From positions 25,405,001 to 25,469,000 of the forward strand of contig NC_060211.1 of assembly GCF_021130785.1 (NCBI RefSeq): a stretch of DNA of 64,000 nucleotides, in the 5' to 3' direction. Under the pieces are notes generated by a model that was given only the letters and a program-made list of their open reading frames with translations, did no database searches and was not told the DNA's origin. The stretch's first letter is position 1; every line of letters starts with the position of its first letter. Below are positions 24,951-36,620 of this stretch, piece by piece. The translations under genes and the position numbers were made by a program. This stretch comes from Homalodisca vitripennis. Taxonomy: Eukaryota > Arthropoda > Insecta > Hemiptera > Cicadellidae.

Positions 24951-25440
24951 TGTTACTATAATCAATTTTGTGAATATATAGGTACCTAAGTGTAAACATA
25001 AAGTAGTGTAAGTTTAACTGGTAGAAAAATGTTATTATTGTCTTTTAAATTTTGTTATTATAAGGTCAGTGTTTTATATTTATTACAATATTTACCTTCG
25101 TTTTTACAAAGACAAGTTAATAAATGTGTGTACAAACTTACATGTGTGCATATATGATACGATACAGTATTAAACGTAGATGTGCGTATAAAGTACTTTT
25201 TGAGGATTGGGGCTATAAATAGTGGTATATATCGATATAAAAACAAGGTATGTATCCAAATTTGCAGAGGTCTCTATATACTACTTTTACAGGATGATCT
25301 TTCCCTTGTGAAATTGTTATCTAGGACGATTAATCAATGTTTCATTTTTAAATTTGGGAGGCAGCTCTCGTATATACTTTTAGACCTAACCATGCCACCC
25401 ACGGATCGCCTGTCTTAGGCCATCATGACGTCACTCGTGT
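24951..25440. other. AT-rich spacer
   Basis: Short overlapping frames on both strands at 25058-25418 with no recognisable protein features. Confidence 0.45.
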
Positions 25441-25442
25441 GC

Positions 25443-28362
25443 TGGTTTGAACAAATGTTAGCGAAGGATCGGTCGATAGCACGTGCACGTCGTGAACATC
25501 GTGGAATGTGTAAGCTTTAATATCGTAGAGTGCAGTACAGTGAGTAATGTATAGTGCACTGGCGAAGGATCGGTCGTTGGCACGTGCACGTCGTAAACAT
25601 CGTGGAACGTGCTAGCTTTAATATCGTGGTGTGCAGTACAGTGAGTAACGTATAGAGCACTGGTGAAGGATCATCGTATGGCACGTGCATGTCGTAAACA
25701 TCGTGGAACGTGCAAGCTTTAATATCGTGGTGTGCAGTACAGTGAGTAACGTATAGAGCACTGGTGAAGGATCATCTATGGCACGTGCATGTCGTAAACA
25801 TCGTGGAACGTGCAAGCTTTAATATCGTGGTGTGCAGTACAGTGAGTAAGGTATAGAGCACTGGTGAAGGATCATCTATGGCACGTGCATGTCGTAAACA
25901 TCGTGGAACGTGCAAGCTTTAATATCGTGGAGTGCAGTACAGTGAGTAACGTATATAGAGCACTGGTGAAGGATCATCTATGGCACGTGCATGTCGTAAA
26001 CATCGTGGAACGTGCAAGCTTTAATATCGTGGTGTGCAGTACAGTGAGTAACGTATAGAGCACTGGTGAAGGATCATCTATGGCACGTGCATGTCGTAAA
26101 CATCGTGGAACGTGCAAGCTTTAATATCGTGGTGTGCAGTACAGTGAGTAACGTATAGAGCACTGGTGAAGGATCATCTATGGCACGTGCATGTCGTAAA
26201 CATCGTGGAACGTGCAAGCTTTAATATCGTGGTGTGCAGTACAGTGAGTAACGTATAGAGCACTGGTGAAGGACCATCTATGGCACGTGCATGTCGTAAA
26301 CATCGTGGAATGTGCAAGCTTTAATATCGTGGTGTGCAGTACAGTGAGTAACGTATAGAGCACTGGTGAAGGATCATCTATGGCACGTGCATGTCGTAAA
26401 CATCGTGGAACGTGCAAGCTGTAATATCGTGGAGTGCAGTACAGTGAGTAAGGTATAGAGCACTGGTGAAGGATCATCTATGGCACGTGCATGTCGTAAA
26501 CATCGTGGAACGTGCAAGCTTTAATATCGTGGTGTGCAGTACAGTGAGTAACGTATAGAGCACTGGTGAAGGATCATCTATGGCACGTGCATGTCGTAAA
26601 CATCGTGGAACGTGCAAGCTTTAATATCGTGGTGTGCAGTACAGTGAGTAACGTATAGAGCACTGGTGAAGGATCATCTATGGCACGTGCATGTCGTAAA
26701 CATCGTGGAACGTGCAAGCTTTAATATCGTGGAGTGCAGTACAGTGAGTAAGGTATAGAGCACTGGTGAAGGATCATCTATGGCACGTGCATGTCGTAAA
26801 CATCGTGGAACGTGCAAGCTGTAATATCGTGGAGTGCAGTACAGTGAGTAAGTTATAGTGCACTAGCGAAGGATCAGTCGATGGCACGTGCATGTCGTAA
26901 CATCGTGGAATGTGTAAGCTGTAATATCGTGGAGTGCAGTACAGTGAGTAACGTATAGAGCACTGGTGAAGGATCATCTATGGCACGTGCATGTCGTAAA
27001 CATCGTGGAACGTGCTAGCTTTAATATCGTGGAGTGCAGTACAGTGAGTAAGGTATAGTGCACTAGCGAAGGATCAGTCGATGGCACGTGCATGTCGTAA
27101 CATCGTGGAATGTGTAAGCTGTAATATCGTGGAGTGCAGTACAGTGAGTAACGTATAGAGCACTGGTGAAGGATCATCTATGGCACGTGCATGTCGTAAA
27201 CATCGTGGATCGTGCAAGCTGTAATATCGTGGAGTGCAGTACAGTGAGTAAGGTATAGTGCACTAGCGAAGGATCAGTCGATGGCACGTGCATGTCGTAA
27301 CATCGTGGAATGTGTAAGCTTTAATATCGTGGAGTGCAGTACAGTGAGTAAGGTATAGAGCACTGGTGAAGGATCATCTATGGCACGTGCATGTCGTAAA
27401 CATCGTGGAATGTGTAAGCTGTAATATCGTGGAGTGCAGTACAGTGAGTAACGTATAGAGCACTGGTGAAGGATCATCTATGGCACGTGCATGTCGTAAC
27501 ATCGTGGAATGTGTAAGCTGTAATATCGTGGAGTGCAGTACAGTGAGTAACGTATAGAGCACTGGTGAAGGATCATCTATGGCACGTGCATGTCGTAACA
27601 TCGTGGAATGTGTAAGCTGTAATATCGTGGAGTGCAGTACAGTGAGTAACGTATAGAGCACTGGTGAATGATCATCTATGGCACGTGCATGTCGTAAACA
27701 TCGTGGAACGTGCAAGCTGTAATATCGTGGAGTGCAGTACAGTGAGTAAGGTATAGAGCACCGGTGAAGGATCAGTCGATGGCACGTGCATGTCGTAACA
27801 TCGTGGAATGTGTAAGCTGTAATATCGTGGAGTGCAGTACAGTGAGTAAGGTATAGAGCACTGGTGAAGGATCAGTCGATGGCACGTGCATGTCGTAACA
27901 TCGTGGAACGTGCAAGCTGTAATATCGTGGAGTGCAGTACAGTGAGTAAGGTATAGAGCACTGGTGAAGGATCAGTCGATGGCACGTGCATGTCGTAACA
28001 TCGTGGAATGTGTAAGCTGTAATATCGTGGAGTGCAGTACAGTGAGTAACGTATAGAGCACTGGTGAAGGATCATCTATGGCACGTGCATGTCGTAAACA
28101 TCGTGGAACGTGCAAGCTGTAATATCGTGGAGTGCAGTACAGTGAGTAAGGTATAGAGCACTGGTGAAGGATCATCTATGGCACGTGCACGTCGTAAACA
28201 TCGTGGAACGTGCAAGCTTTAATATCGTGGAGTGCAGTACAGTGAGTAAGGTATAGTGCACTAGCGAAGGATCAGTCGTTGGCACGTGCACGTCGTAAAC
28301 ATCGTGGAACGTGCTAGCTTTAATATCGTGGAGTGCAGTACAGTGAGTAAGGTATAGTGCAC
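25443..28362 (+). repeat. 100-bp satellite, about 29 monomers, each with CACGTG
   Basis: The consensus runs gaaggatcatctatggcacg, tgcatgtcgtaaacatcgtg, gaacgtgcaagctttaatat, cgtggtgtgcagtacagtga, gtaacgtatagagcactggt. Two monomer types are visible: type A dominates 25.65-26.85 kb; type B (cagtcgatgg, gtaacatcg, gtgtaagctgtaat) is interspersed from 26.85 to 28.1 kb. The monomers at both ends share older variants (cacgtgcacgtcg, gtgctagc). Minus-strand open frames across the array shift between units and lack independent support. CACGTG occurs in nearly every unit. Confidence 0.95.
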
Positions 28363-28573
28363 TGTACCGTACACGAGTACTGAACACGCTCTGTCCAGAG
28401 CCAACGCCCTCGCCATCGTCTGATTAACATGCGACTCGCCGGCTGCTGAATAATATTCGGTTAAAAGCCGACAGACCTGGGCTTCGTTCGTTCGTTATCT
28501 GGTAAAGTGCCTCGTGTTTGTGAACAGAATGAATAAACAGTGCAACTAATTAACTATGTACATTTTGTTTACA
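28363..28573 (+). mobile_element. Possible solo LTR, 211 bp
   Basis: Begins TGTACCG exactly where the 100-bp array stops and ends TTTACA. It contains an AATAAA at 28532-28537 and a cttcgttcgttcgtt word typical of LTR R regions as I recall them from Gypsy-like elements. Flanking bases are gcac on the left and gccc on the right, so a 4-bp target duplication would carry one mismatch. No primer-binding site or gag/pol follows. An alternative reading is a short intron: a gtaaagt donor at 28502 and a tttgtttacag acceptor at 28574. Confidence 0.35.
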
Positions 28574-28735
28574 GCCCGGCAGAATCCTTGATGAAACCGG
28601 TAAACCGAGAGGAGATATGTAAATCAACGTACGTCTTTACGGTTATGTTTTATAAATAGAGACCTAACCTAAGTCAGTAGAGCTTTAACGTCTATGATTT
28701 GTTCGTTTACGTTATCACGAACATCACGAACTCTG
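28574..28735. other. Short spacer
   Basis: Contains a 16-codon open stretch ending at a taa near 28622. Too short to interpret. Confidence 0.3.
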
Positions 28736-29215
28736 TGCAATAAAAATCTAAAACAGAGCAACTAACCACAACACGAATTATTAAAACTGAACTACAGAAT
28801 ACAGGTCACAATAGGCCTGCATTCGCCGACCAACCATCTAAAACTGACCATAGGCCAATAGCAAATTGCAGTTGTCACGGCAGAAGCAATATGGCGGCAA
28901 AAAGATTTTAATAGTTTAGGTTTTTTTTATTAAGTGCATGTTTTAGAGTTAGTGAAGTTGACACACAACATGGTGGTTGTGATTCCTGACTTAGGCGTGT
29001 CACAACGCTCTGGTATGATTTGTTTATTTTAACCTATTTTGTAAGTATATGTTAGGTTAGTTATTTACCTGAAGAAGAGATCAGATTTCAGATCTCGAAA
29101 CGTAGTGTTACTGATTTTTTGTATCACTAAACGATGGAAAATGTCCGGAAAAATCCTGTTTCCTTCACAATCCTTCCATTGTAAAAAACAAACTACAAAC
29201 AAAGAAAAGTAAAAA
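28736..29215. mobile_element. Long-TIR element, copy lacking its left arm
   Basis: The interior (aaactgaactacagaataca near 28783; atggcggcaaaaag near 28891) and an intact right arm (about 29060-29195, with gaaacgtagtgttactgatt and gtccggaaaaatcctgtttc) match the 5.4 and 61.9 kb copies. The outer left arm is missing or unrecognisable, so the copy is truncated. Confidence 0.7.
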
Positions 29216-29885
29216 TACGAATATATAAATAAAAAGAGAAGTAAACCTTAAAACGGGTCTATACTTACAACATCTTACTTAATATATAAATATTTCTTTT
29301 AAGCTACTTTAGTTCTTTATCTCTGCACTGGAATTATTAGGGTTCTAAATTAAAAGCAAATTTTAGAAATGATGATTGTTATTAACTATATCAAACCCAT
29401 TGAGTGAGATAACTCACTCGTTTTTTTACGCTGATTAGTACAATGTTTATTTGAGTTTATTAATCATCCAATGGTTTCTTGCTCACCTTGCTTGGCTTTG
29501 AATAAGATTTTCATTCAAAAGGTGGGGAATTCTTCTCAGATCTTACTACGTTAACAGTGGCAAAAGCTACGGCTTCATTCACAATCACGGCAAATTTTTT
29601 GTGGTAGATCCCAACTTCTTCAGAAGGTTATAAAAGGATTGACAGTGTGCTGATTACCGATAGCAGCACTATCTGGCCGGCAGACCTCGCTGCTGCAGTG
29701 CAGAGTTTCTACTCTAGACGGAGAGAAGAGTCCAGCCAGATACCGTTAGTTTAACCCGGTTGCTAGGCAACGTGCACTAACAATAGCGTTACCACCGAGA
29801 TCGTATCTAGACCACTGGCACCTTGCGCCTGTTGCACCAGAATAAGACCTTTTTAAGCATATCCTTTTCTTCCCATAGGATGATT
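29216..29885. other. Spacer containing an X-box-like site
   Basis: AT-rich to 29.6 kb, then a GC-richer stretch (29640-29870) with gttgctaggcaac at 29759-29771. No gene recognised. Confidence 0.4.
29759..29771. promoter_or_regulatory. X-box-like palindrome (RFX site candidate)
   Basis: gttgctaggcaac is a GTTGC/GCAAC inverted repeat with a 3-bp centre, matching the form of X-boxes bound by RFX factors. There is no adjacent gene, so it may be chance. Confidence 0.25.
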
Positions 29886-30650
29886 TGGAAGTCAAATCAA
29901 ATGAAATCAAATCTGAAAGCCAAAACTCACCTGCATTATAAAATGCTTGAGACACCAAGAAGCGTTTTAGGCGAATTTTAAACGCCTTTGACGTTGGAGC
30001 ATCTTTGATTGAATTTAGCAGTTCTGTTGAGGAATTGAACACCCGCTTGTGAGGGCAGGCGCTCATAAACCACCGTTCTGTGTCTACCAGTGCGGTAGTT
30101 TGCTCAGCCACGTGTCTCATACAAGTGTATTTCTTGGCCTCTGGCTTAGGCACATTAATTCATACAAAACAAAGTTGTTTCCAATATGTAGAGACATGGC
30201 AGAGTCAACAGCTGCAATTTCTTGAAAACTTGCCTGCACGACTATCTGAATTTGATTTTTGCGATGATTCGAATCGCTTTTTTTATCTGAAAGCTCTTTG
30301 GAACTGGGTGTTTTCACAAGTTCCCCAAAGGGGAGATGGAGGTATATCAAGCCATAACACGCCGTAATCAGTACTTGATTTCGGCAGTATTTTGCTAAAG
30401 ACCTCAGAACAAAGATGCCTGAGCAGACTTTGGCACAAACATGATCAATGTACTCATTCCATGTCAGTCCTCGATCAAGGTACATTCCTAGGTCCTAGGA
30501 ATTTCGAAGAGTTGACTTCGTCCAGTGTGGAGTCAGCCATCAAGATGGCAAGATGTTGTTCCAAAACTTCGCTTAATCTTGCATTGAAAAAGATAGTCGT
30601 ATCATCTGCAAGTCTCACGCTCAAAATCATAAAATCCGAAAATTAGTCAA
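29886..30650 (-). pseudogene. Truncated non-LTR retrotransposon RT, family A copy 1
   Basis: Minus-strand remnant of a CR1/Jockey-superclade reverse transcriptase, the same family as the plus copy at 34.95-36.36 kb. In order it holds an LADDT catalytic remnant (about 30590-30620), the HLDRGLTWN-like connection (YLDRGLTWNEYIDHVCAK, from about 30485), SGIFVLRSLAKYC, and a C-terminal part with KAFKIRLKRFLVSQAFYNA (about 30000-29930). Frames change at a small deletion after the LPFGE region and again near 30120-30150, so it is dead. It is 5'-truncated just before the active site. The 3' end is a TTTGATTT-type microsatellite (about 29893-29912), like the tail of the plus copy. Confidence 0.85.
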
Positions 30651-32280
30651 AATCGTGGCTTCCCGGAGATGGGTGGGAAGCAACCGGACTGCATCTTCCC
30701 AAAGGGCAAGTTTGAGTTCACCCCGCGATCAGGAATTTCGCGCTCAAGTGGCCAGGTCTGCAGGACCTCCTTCAAAGACGCCGCCTAATCATAGATTCTG
30801 CAGCCGGGTATGATAATGGCAATTCAATTTGCATTCACGTTGACGCAATGCACCGCCTTTGAAGTGGGCGAAATATTTTCTATTTCCCGCACGAATAAAC
30901 GGTTTCCTTCCGTTTGGCTACCTACTTCTATTTTAGGACTCTTTTGCCGCTAGGAGGACGTGTTGAATGCAATAATTTAATAGTTTCATATCTGGACAAA
31001 ACACTGGATAACCACGTCAAAATATCTTTTCTATCCTACATCTGTCTTCGAGATTCAACCCAGAAGATCTGAAAGGAGCATCCTTGAGTATCCCAGTAAA
31101 TTACCATCGTGATGCTGTTAAGGACAAATATCTGTCAGTCTTCTTACATGGACAGTATTCATCGAGATAGTGAATTATAATCTGATACTTTTAGGCCTAA
31201 TAGGGGAAGAAATGAATTGTTTGGCTGAAAGGTCCAAATTGTGGCTAAGATTCGAATAATTGCTTTAACTGAACTTTTCTGAAGAAGAATTTTATAGTAA
31301 CAGAGAAAATCATTCTATTGGGCATTTCCGTCCAACACAGTAATATTTAACATCTATAAAGTTCAATTGTTCCACTAATAAAACCAGGATATGTCTTGTA
31401 TACCGGCTTGAGTTGTTGCAGGAGTCACAAATTCAGAAGAGCCCAGCTGCCGAACAATAATAATCCTCTAGATAAAGACAGGATTAAAGATTCAAGAGAT
31501 AAGAGTCTCCCCAGAGAGGGGAGCAGCAAGTAAGCAACAACATTTTTTGCAGACAGCGTGATTTAGTCATGACTTGTATTATCTCACTTCCATCTTTACT
31601 TATCTCACGACAGGCTACACAAATTAACCGGAATTCACGTGTTATACACCGGTGAGTGAATTAATATTAAAATATAAATACAGTATAAATAAGAATGTTC
31701 TTGATCATAATTGACTTTTAAATACTTATATTTTGTATTGCTGTTCTTGGAGCACTATACACTTATATTACATATTTTAATTATATATTTCCAAAATTAG
31801 GATATATCATGGACATTGGCTGCTGTTTGAAATAGTTTAGAGCAACTAGATAATACAGCCGTACTAGCAGTTATCTGCGGTTCCGCACGCAACTTAGTAG
31901 GCTTTGCACATGTATGAGCATTTATGTAACCATTTTGAATAATTTGGTACTACCATTCTTAATCTATTTCACTTTTAAGCAAACATTTTTCTTCGGACCT
32001 AATGATTTCAAATATTTACGAACTACCTAAAATGAATAAGAAAGAAAAGGCACTTAAGTCCCATTGATCGTTAGCGCAAGGTTCAACGATCATAAGACGC
32101 CAGTCATCCAGCTAACATCATCCAACTTCACATCATCGGTACAACAGTTTTCAGAAACAAAACACGTTTAATTTTGCCAGCATCTTGAATTCCTCACTAT
32201 TCCCCCATTTAATAAAAAAATAAATCCCATTTTCCCATTCCCATTTTTTAAAGTAAATTGTTAATTTAAGTTTTAATTTA
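30651..32280. other. Spacer, no gene seen
   Basis: Moderate GC to 30.9 kb, then AT-rich. No open frame of note, no terminal repeats and no RNA gene recognised. Confidence 0.45.
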
Positions 32281-32533
32281 TCTTTGTTTGAAAATTTTCT
32301 ACATATTCAGCTGATAAATTTGATTTTTAATTATTACATAGTAGTATATATTTTGGTTAAATTTTAATTTAAAATGGAATTTGTTATAGTTTTAAGGTCA
32401 TTAAATGTAAATATGTATATATATATCTGTATATTATGTGAGGTTGAGTGGTAGAGAGGGCTAAATAGCCCTAACTCCGCCTCTTGAATAAAGGCATATT
32501 TCATTTCATTTCATTTCATTTCATTTCATTTCA
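32281..32533 (+). mobile_element. 3' end of a non-LTR element or SINE
   Basis: The hairpin agggctaaatagccct (32457-32472) is followed by AATAAA (32487-32492) and an (ATTTC)n tail (32497-32533). A stem-loop just before a short-unit microsatellite is the usual 3' architecture of CR1/Jockey-like elements, where it serves reverse-transcriptase recognition. No coding part precedes it, so it is strongly 5'-truncated. The upstream limit is uncertain. Confidence 0.6.
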
Positions 32534-33056
32534 ACGTTGTCGTCAACCGCATTGTGCGTATGCACAAAAGAGCCAAATTTGTGACATTTATATGTGTGTT
32601 ATTTTATTTTTGTGTTTATTTTCTCGTATACAAAACATTTTTCTTGCTGGCTGAGCTATATTCTTACTTTAAATGTCTGAAGCATTGATATATTCCTGCG
32701 TTGGTGGAAACTATAACAGTGTTTTCGACTGCATAAGTAGGATCACCGTTGTCACGGTAATCGTAAATCTTCACGTGTAGCTTTTTTTTGACCTTTATTT
32801 AGCCTCCAGAAGTCTGGAATGCTTATCAATAAGTTATTTCAATTGTAAATAAAATTTAAAATGGAGGTGTGAAACTTCCGTTTCTAGGTAACTTGAACGT
32901 CTTTACACCACTTAGCCTCGTGCAAAGGTTTTGGGCTTTTGCGTTAACGAGTCTCACACAGTCGAATTGAAGTAGTTGGCAAATTACAGTTCTAATGATA
33001 AAACAGTCAGATAGCTAAAATTCCCAGTAAACCCTCGATATATTACTCTGTCTCTT
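32534..33056. other. AT-rich spacer
   Basis: No supported feature. Confidence 0.45.
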
Positions 33057-33345
33057 GGCCAGTTCGAAGTAACTCCAATAAGAATAAAAAAGTTAGCAAA
33101 CATAATCACCATTTATTTATTAGGCAACGAATAACACTATTGTAACGGATAACTTGGTATAGACTTTGCAGAGATTATCGAATATCCTAGCCATAATACA
33201 GTTTTAAGGGACAGCTTGAAGTAGCTGCAACAAAAATAAAAGAGGTTAGCAACACAAATCAAAATTAATTAGGTAAGGAGCAATATTATTGTAATGAATA
33301 AATGATTTTTCTAGTCACTTATAAATTCAAGAAGGCATATTCTGA
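33057..33345 (+). repeat. Diverged ~150-bp tandem pair
   Basis: The words agtaactccaataagaataaaa, gttagcaaaca and aacactattgtaacg near 33068-33145 recur in altered form (agtagctgcaacaaaaataaaa, gttagcaacac, aatattattgtaatg) near 33221-33298. Confidence 0.5.
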
Positions 33346-34340
33346 ATTCCCAAAATGAACTTGTATATTCAATAAGAATAATCCATTTGTGAAATTAATT
33401 GCTCTCGCTATGATACCGTACTGTGCTTAAATACATTAAGTTCTAAATTACGGATGTAGTGCATTTGAGGTTAGATCTACAGGACATACCCACCCACCCC
33501 TTCCACGGTCTCAATTACTACAGCGAATATAGAAGAATATGGGTTCAAGGCGTAACCAGTTGAACCTAAAAGGGAAATAATTATTTGTATTCTCTCAATA
33601 ATAGGAGTTTTCAATAATTTTCCAAATGATTTCCAGAAACAATACTCCTTGCTGACCATGCCTACCTCTGCTGAGAAACTGGTAAATGAAATCTGAAATT
33701 AGAAAAGTGCAGTGTTTCTCGGTAGCTATTACAAAAATATGTAAAATATTTGGGCCGTTGATAATTGTTCAATGATAATAATATTCTGTTCGATTTGTGA
33801 AAGAACCAATATAACCAAAATCCTCCCAATTAGAATTTATGTAGATTCTAATCTTTGTGGAGAAATGCGAAGAAGTGTTTACTTATGTACTTGCAAGCTT
33901 AATTTATTAAATTTGTTATTTTGTTGTTTGACAATTACAGCAAACAGAATTCCATCGTAACATTTTGAAATGCAGAGAGGAAGGAAGCACTCGCGTCTGC
34001 CAAGCTGTAATTTGGGAGATGGAGTCACGTTTTGATCTCTTGTAATAAGTCGGAACCAAGTAGGAATGCCGACTTGGTGCTTCAATGCGCGGTCAAGGCC
34101 TCCATTACCGTAAACCGTCGACTCATCATAATATGATCAAAATCTAGTAGGCGTAGAGTTCACCTTCTGCGGTCGATACTGCGGTTTGTGCAGAGACTGC
34201 ACCGTCTTCATAGCTACTTTAGGCTTAGATACTTAGTCACCAGTTTTATTATTATTTTATAGTTCGGTTGTTTTTGTCGAATTGCTCGATATATTATCCA
34301 ACTTCGATAAGAAACAATCGTATACAATAAGATTTATAAT
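33346..34340. other. Spacer
   Basis: Short frames at 33477-34085 resemble nothing known. Nothing else seen. Confidence 0.45.
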
Positions 34341-34343
34341 GTC

Positions 34344-34417
34344 CTCCTCCGTAGACTAATGGTTATAGTCTCGGCTCTCTAACCGAGAGATCACGGGTTC
34401 AAATCCCGGGGAGGTCC
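34344..34417 (+). tRNA. tRNA-like sequence, probably a pseudogene or SINE head
   Basis: Box A (tagactaatgg) and an exact box B (ggttcaaatcc) are present. The 3' acceptor half ggagg pairs with cctcc, and the D-stem pairs agac with gtct. The anticodon stem ctcgg/ccgag encloses an 8-base loop (ctctctaa) instead of seven, and two acceptor pairs mismatch. With one extra base removed the loop would carry TCT (Arg), but this is inference. The defects argue against a working tRNA. The A-rich run near 34480-34505 could be the tail of a tRNA-derived SINE. Confidence 0.5.
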
Positions 34418-34945
34418 AATCATGTATTTCGAAATTAAAAAACCAGTGAACTTCGAAGCCGACATAGCTAAGATGCTAAGGCTTAAAAATTAGATAAAAA
34501 AAGAGTTATAATAAATTACCGTAACAAAAAGAATCTGGTTAGTACAATTTTAAAAACATAAATTTAACCCTAACATTACAAAACAACAAAACCAACTATA
34601 GCCTAGACTTAGATATCAAAGAAACCTTATAATGTTTATAACTTGCCCAGCTTGATAGGAATGAGTAACAGCTTTTGTGAAATGGAGGAAAGAATTCTTG
34701 CCATGGTTTACCAGGAGCTAACCGTACATATTGAAGCTACTTAAACTAATCGCGTCACTTGTGAGAATATCTCACATATTTTCCTCATATTCATCGCCAT
34801 TTTCAGTCTCAAAATATTAGTTATTTCTTGCTGTTTATTGTTTACATTAAAAATGCTATAAGTAATAAGTTGATACCATATGCTAAGTTAAATGTATTGC
34901 AATACCGAATTATCCTACGGATAAAAACAATCGAACCATTCGATA
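34418..34945. other. AT-rich spacer between tRNA-like sequence and RT fragment
   Basis: No gene seen. The open frame that continues into the RT begins here at a TTG (34828), but its first 40 or so residues do not resemble RT and are probably flanking DNA. Confidence 0.45.
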
Positions 34946-36361
34946 ATAGCAATCGAATAACGAGTGCAGTTGTTAGTCTTGTTGATATGATTGTGGAGGG
35001 GATAGAAAATCGGAAACACACAATGAGTGTGTTTCTTGACCTGTCCAAAGCATTCGACTGCGTTGACCGTAACACACTGCTAGACAAACTGGAGTCTCAT
35101 GGCATTCAAGGCGTGCCCCTTGAATGGCTTAGCTTATTCCTAAGCCACAGATCCCAAGTTGTCCAAATTTCAAATCAACTGTCCAGGCCAATAAAACTGA
35201 AATATGGTGTCCCACAGGGATCCATACTCAGTCCTGTGCTTTTCCTGCTTTATGTCAACGACATAGGATCATCACTTCGGCATGGAAAACTAATGCAGTA
35301 TGCTGATGATACGACTCTCTGTTTCAGTGGGAAATCCAGTGAAGTTTTGGAACAACAGGCTTTTGTTGACATCAACAACTGTGTCCAACACTTCAACAGC
35401 CTCAATCTCACAGCAAACTCATCAAAATCAAATGTTTTGAATTTTTCTTTGCGTGTGGTGGAAAACCTTAGTGAACCCGCAGTTTTCTTGGGGGACTCCA
35501 CACTGGACGAAGTCTGCTCTTCAAAATTCCTGGGAATACACCTTGATAGAGGGTTGACCTGGAATGATCATATTGACCACGTTTGTGCCAAAATTTCCTC
35601 AGGAATTTTCGTTCTGAGGTCTTTAGCAAAATACTGCCCGAGTCAGGTACTGATAACGGCGTATTACGGCTTAATTTATCCCCATCTGTCCTACGGTCTG
35701 GTTCTGTGGGGAGCGTGTGCAAACACTCTCTTCCAGAGAGTTTTCAGACTTCAAAAAAAATCGATTCGAATCATCGCAAAAATCAATTACAGAGAGTCGT
35801 GCAGGCCGGTTTTCAAGAAATTGCAGCTGTTGACGTTGCCGTGTCTCTACATTTTAGAAACAACCATGTTTTGTATGTACAAATGTGCCTTAACCAGAGG
35901 CCGGGACATACACATGTATGAGACACGAGGCAGAGAAAACTACCGTACGGGAAGACACAGAACGGTAGTTTGAGAACGCTTGCCTTCGCAAGCAGGTGTT
36001 AATTTCCTCAACAGACTGCCCAACTCTATAAAAACTACCCCAACGCTCAAGGCGTTCAAAGCTCGTCTCAAACGCCTTTTGGTGTCGCATGCATTTTATA
36101 ATGCAGATGAGTTTTTTGAATTCGACTGGGAGACCACACAATTGGAATGACTGACTCCAATGTTTGAAGTGGATTTCATTGGCCAGGAATGAAAGATGCG
36201 TGATTGTAAAACTGTATGTTTGAATGAGTTAATGTGGTATAATTGTTTAAAATGTTTTGTAAATAATGTTTAAAAAAAAATACTCGTACAATATTGACGT
36301 TTGCTATGCAACTCATACATGTTGTCCTTGCAATAAAAGAATTTGATTTGAATTTGATTTG
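34946..36361 (+). pseudogene. Truncated non-LTR retrotransposon RT, family A copy 2
   Basis: The best-preserved coding sequence in the window. The open frame 34828-35973 (381 codons) carries RT motifs: LDLSKAFD at residues 70-77, GVPQGSILSP from 127, the catalytic YADDT at 158-162, and the thumb/connection HLDRGLTWN. RT homology begins abruptly near SAVVSLVDM (about 34955), so endonuclease and N-terminal RT are lost, the usual 5' truncation of target-primed integration. A TGA at 35971 interrupts the frame, but the same frame then continues with C-terminal residues including LKAFKARLKRLLVSHAFYNA to a second stop at 36148-36150. The 3' UTR has AATAAA at 36332-36337 and an AATTTGATTT microsatellite tail ending at 36361. 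CR1/Jockey superclade. Inactive. Confidence 0.9.
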
Positions 36362-36620
36362 AGTGTAGGCTGGTTCTCATTGTACCTGGTCAGATCCAGA
36401 TGGAGACTCATTTAGAGTCTGATACTTCACATATCTTAAAATTGTTACAGCCTTTAACGTGACATAATATTTAATGTTTACTGGCTACGGTATTGCTTAC
36501 TGATTATATAATATGCGCGTGGTACAATAAGATTTTCAAATTACAATATAGCTTGTGCACCTATAATCTTGAATCGATTACAATTCTGATAAACACAGTA
36601 TTTGCTGAATATACCAGTGC
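36362..36620. other. Short spacer
   Basis: No feature seen between the LINE tail and the short-unit array. Confidence 0.4.

Noticed and set aside
25618..28387. Many minus-strand open frames of 65-113 codons
   Set aside because: They are the same 100-bp satellite read in rotating frames, with no independent coding evidence.
34828..34945. N-terminal 40 residues of the 381-codon RT frame as genuine protein
   Set aside because: The frame opens at TTG, and RT similarity begins only near residue 42, so this is flanking DNA.
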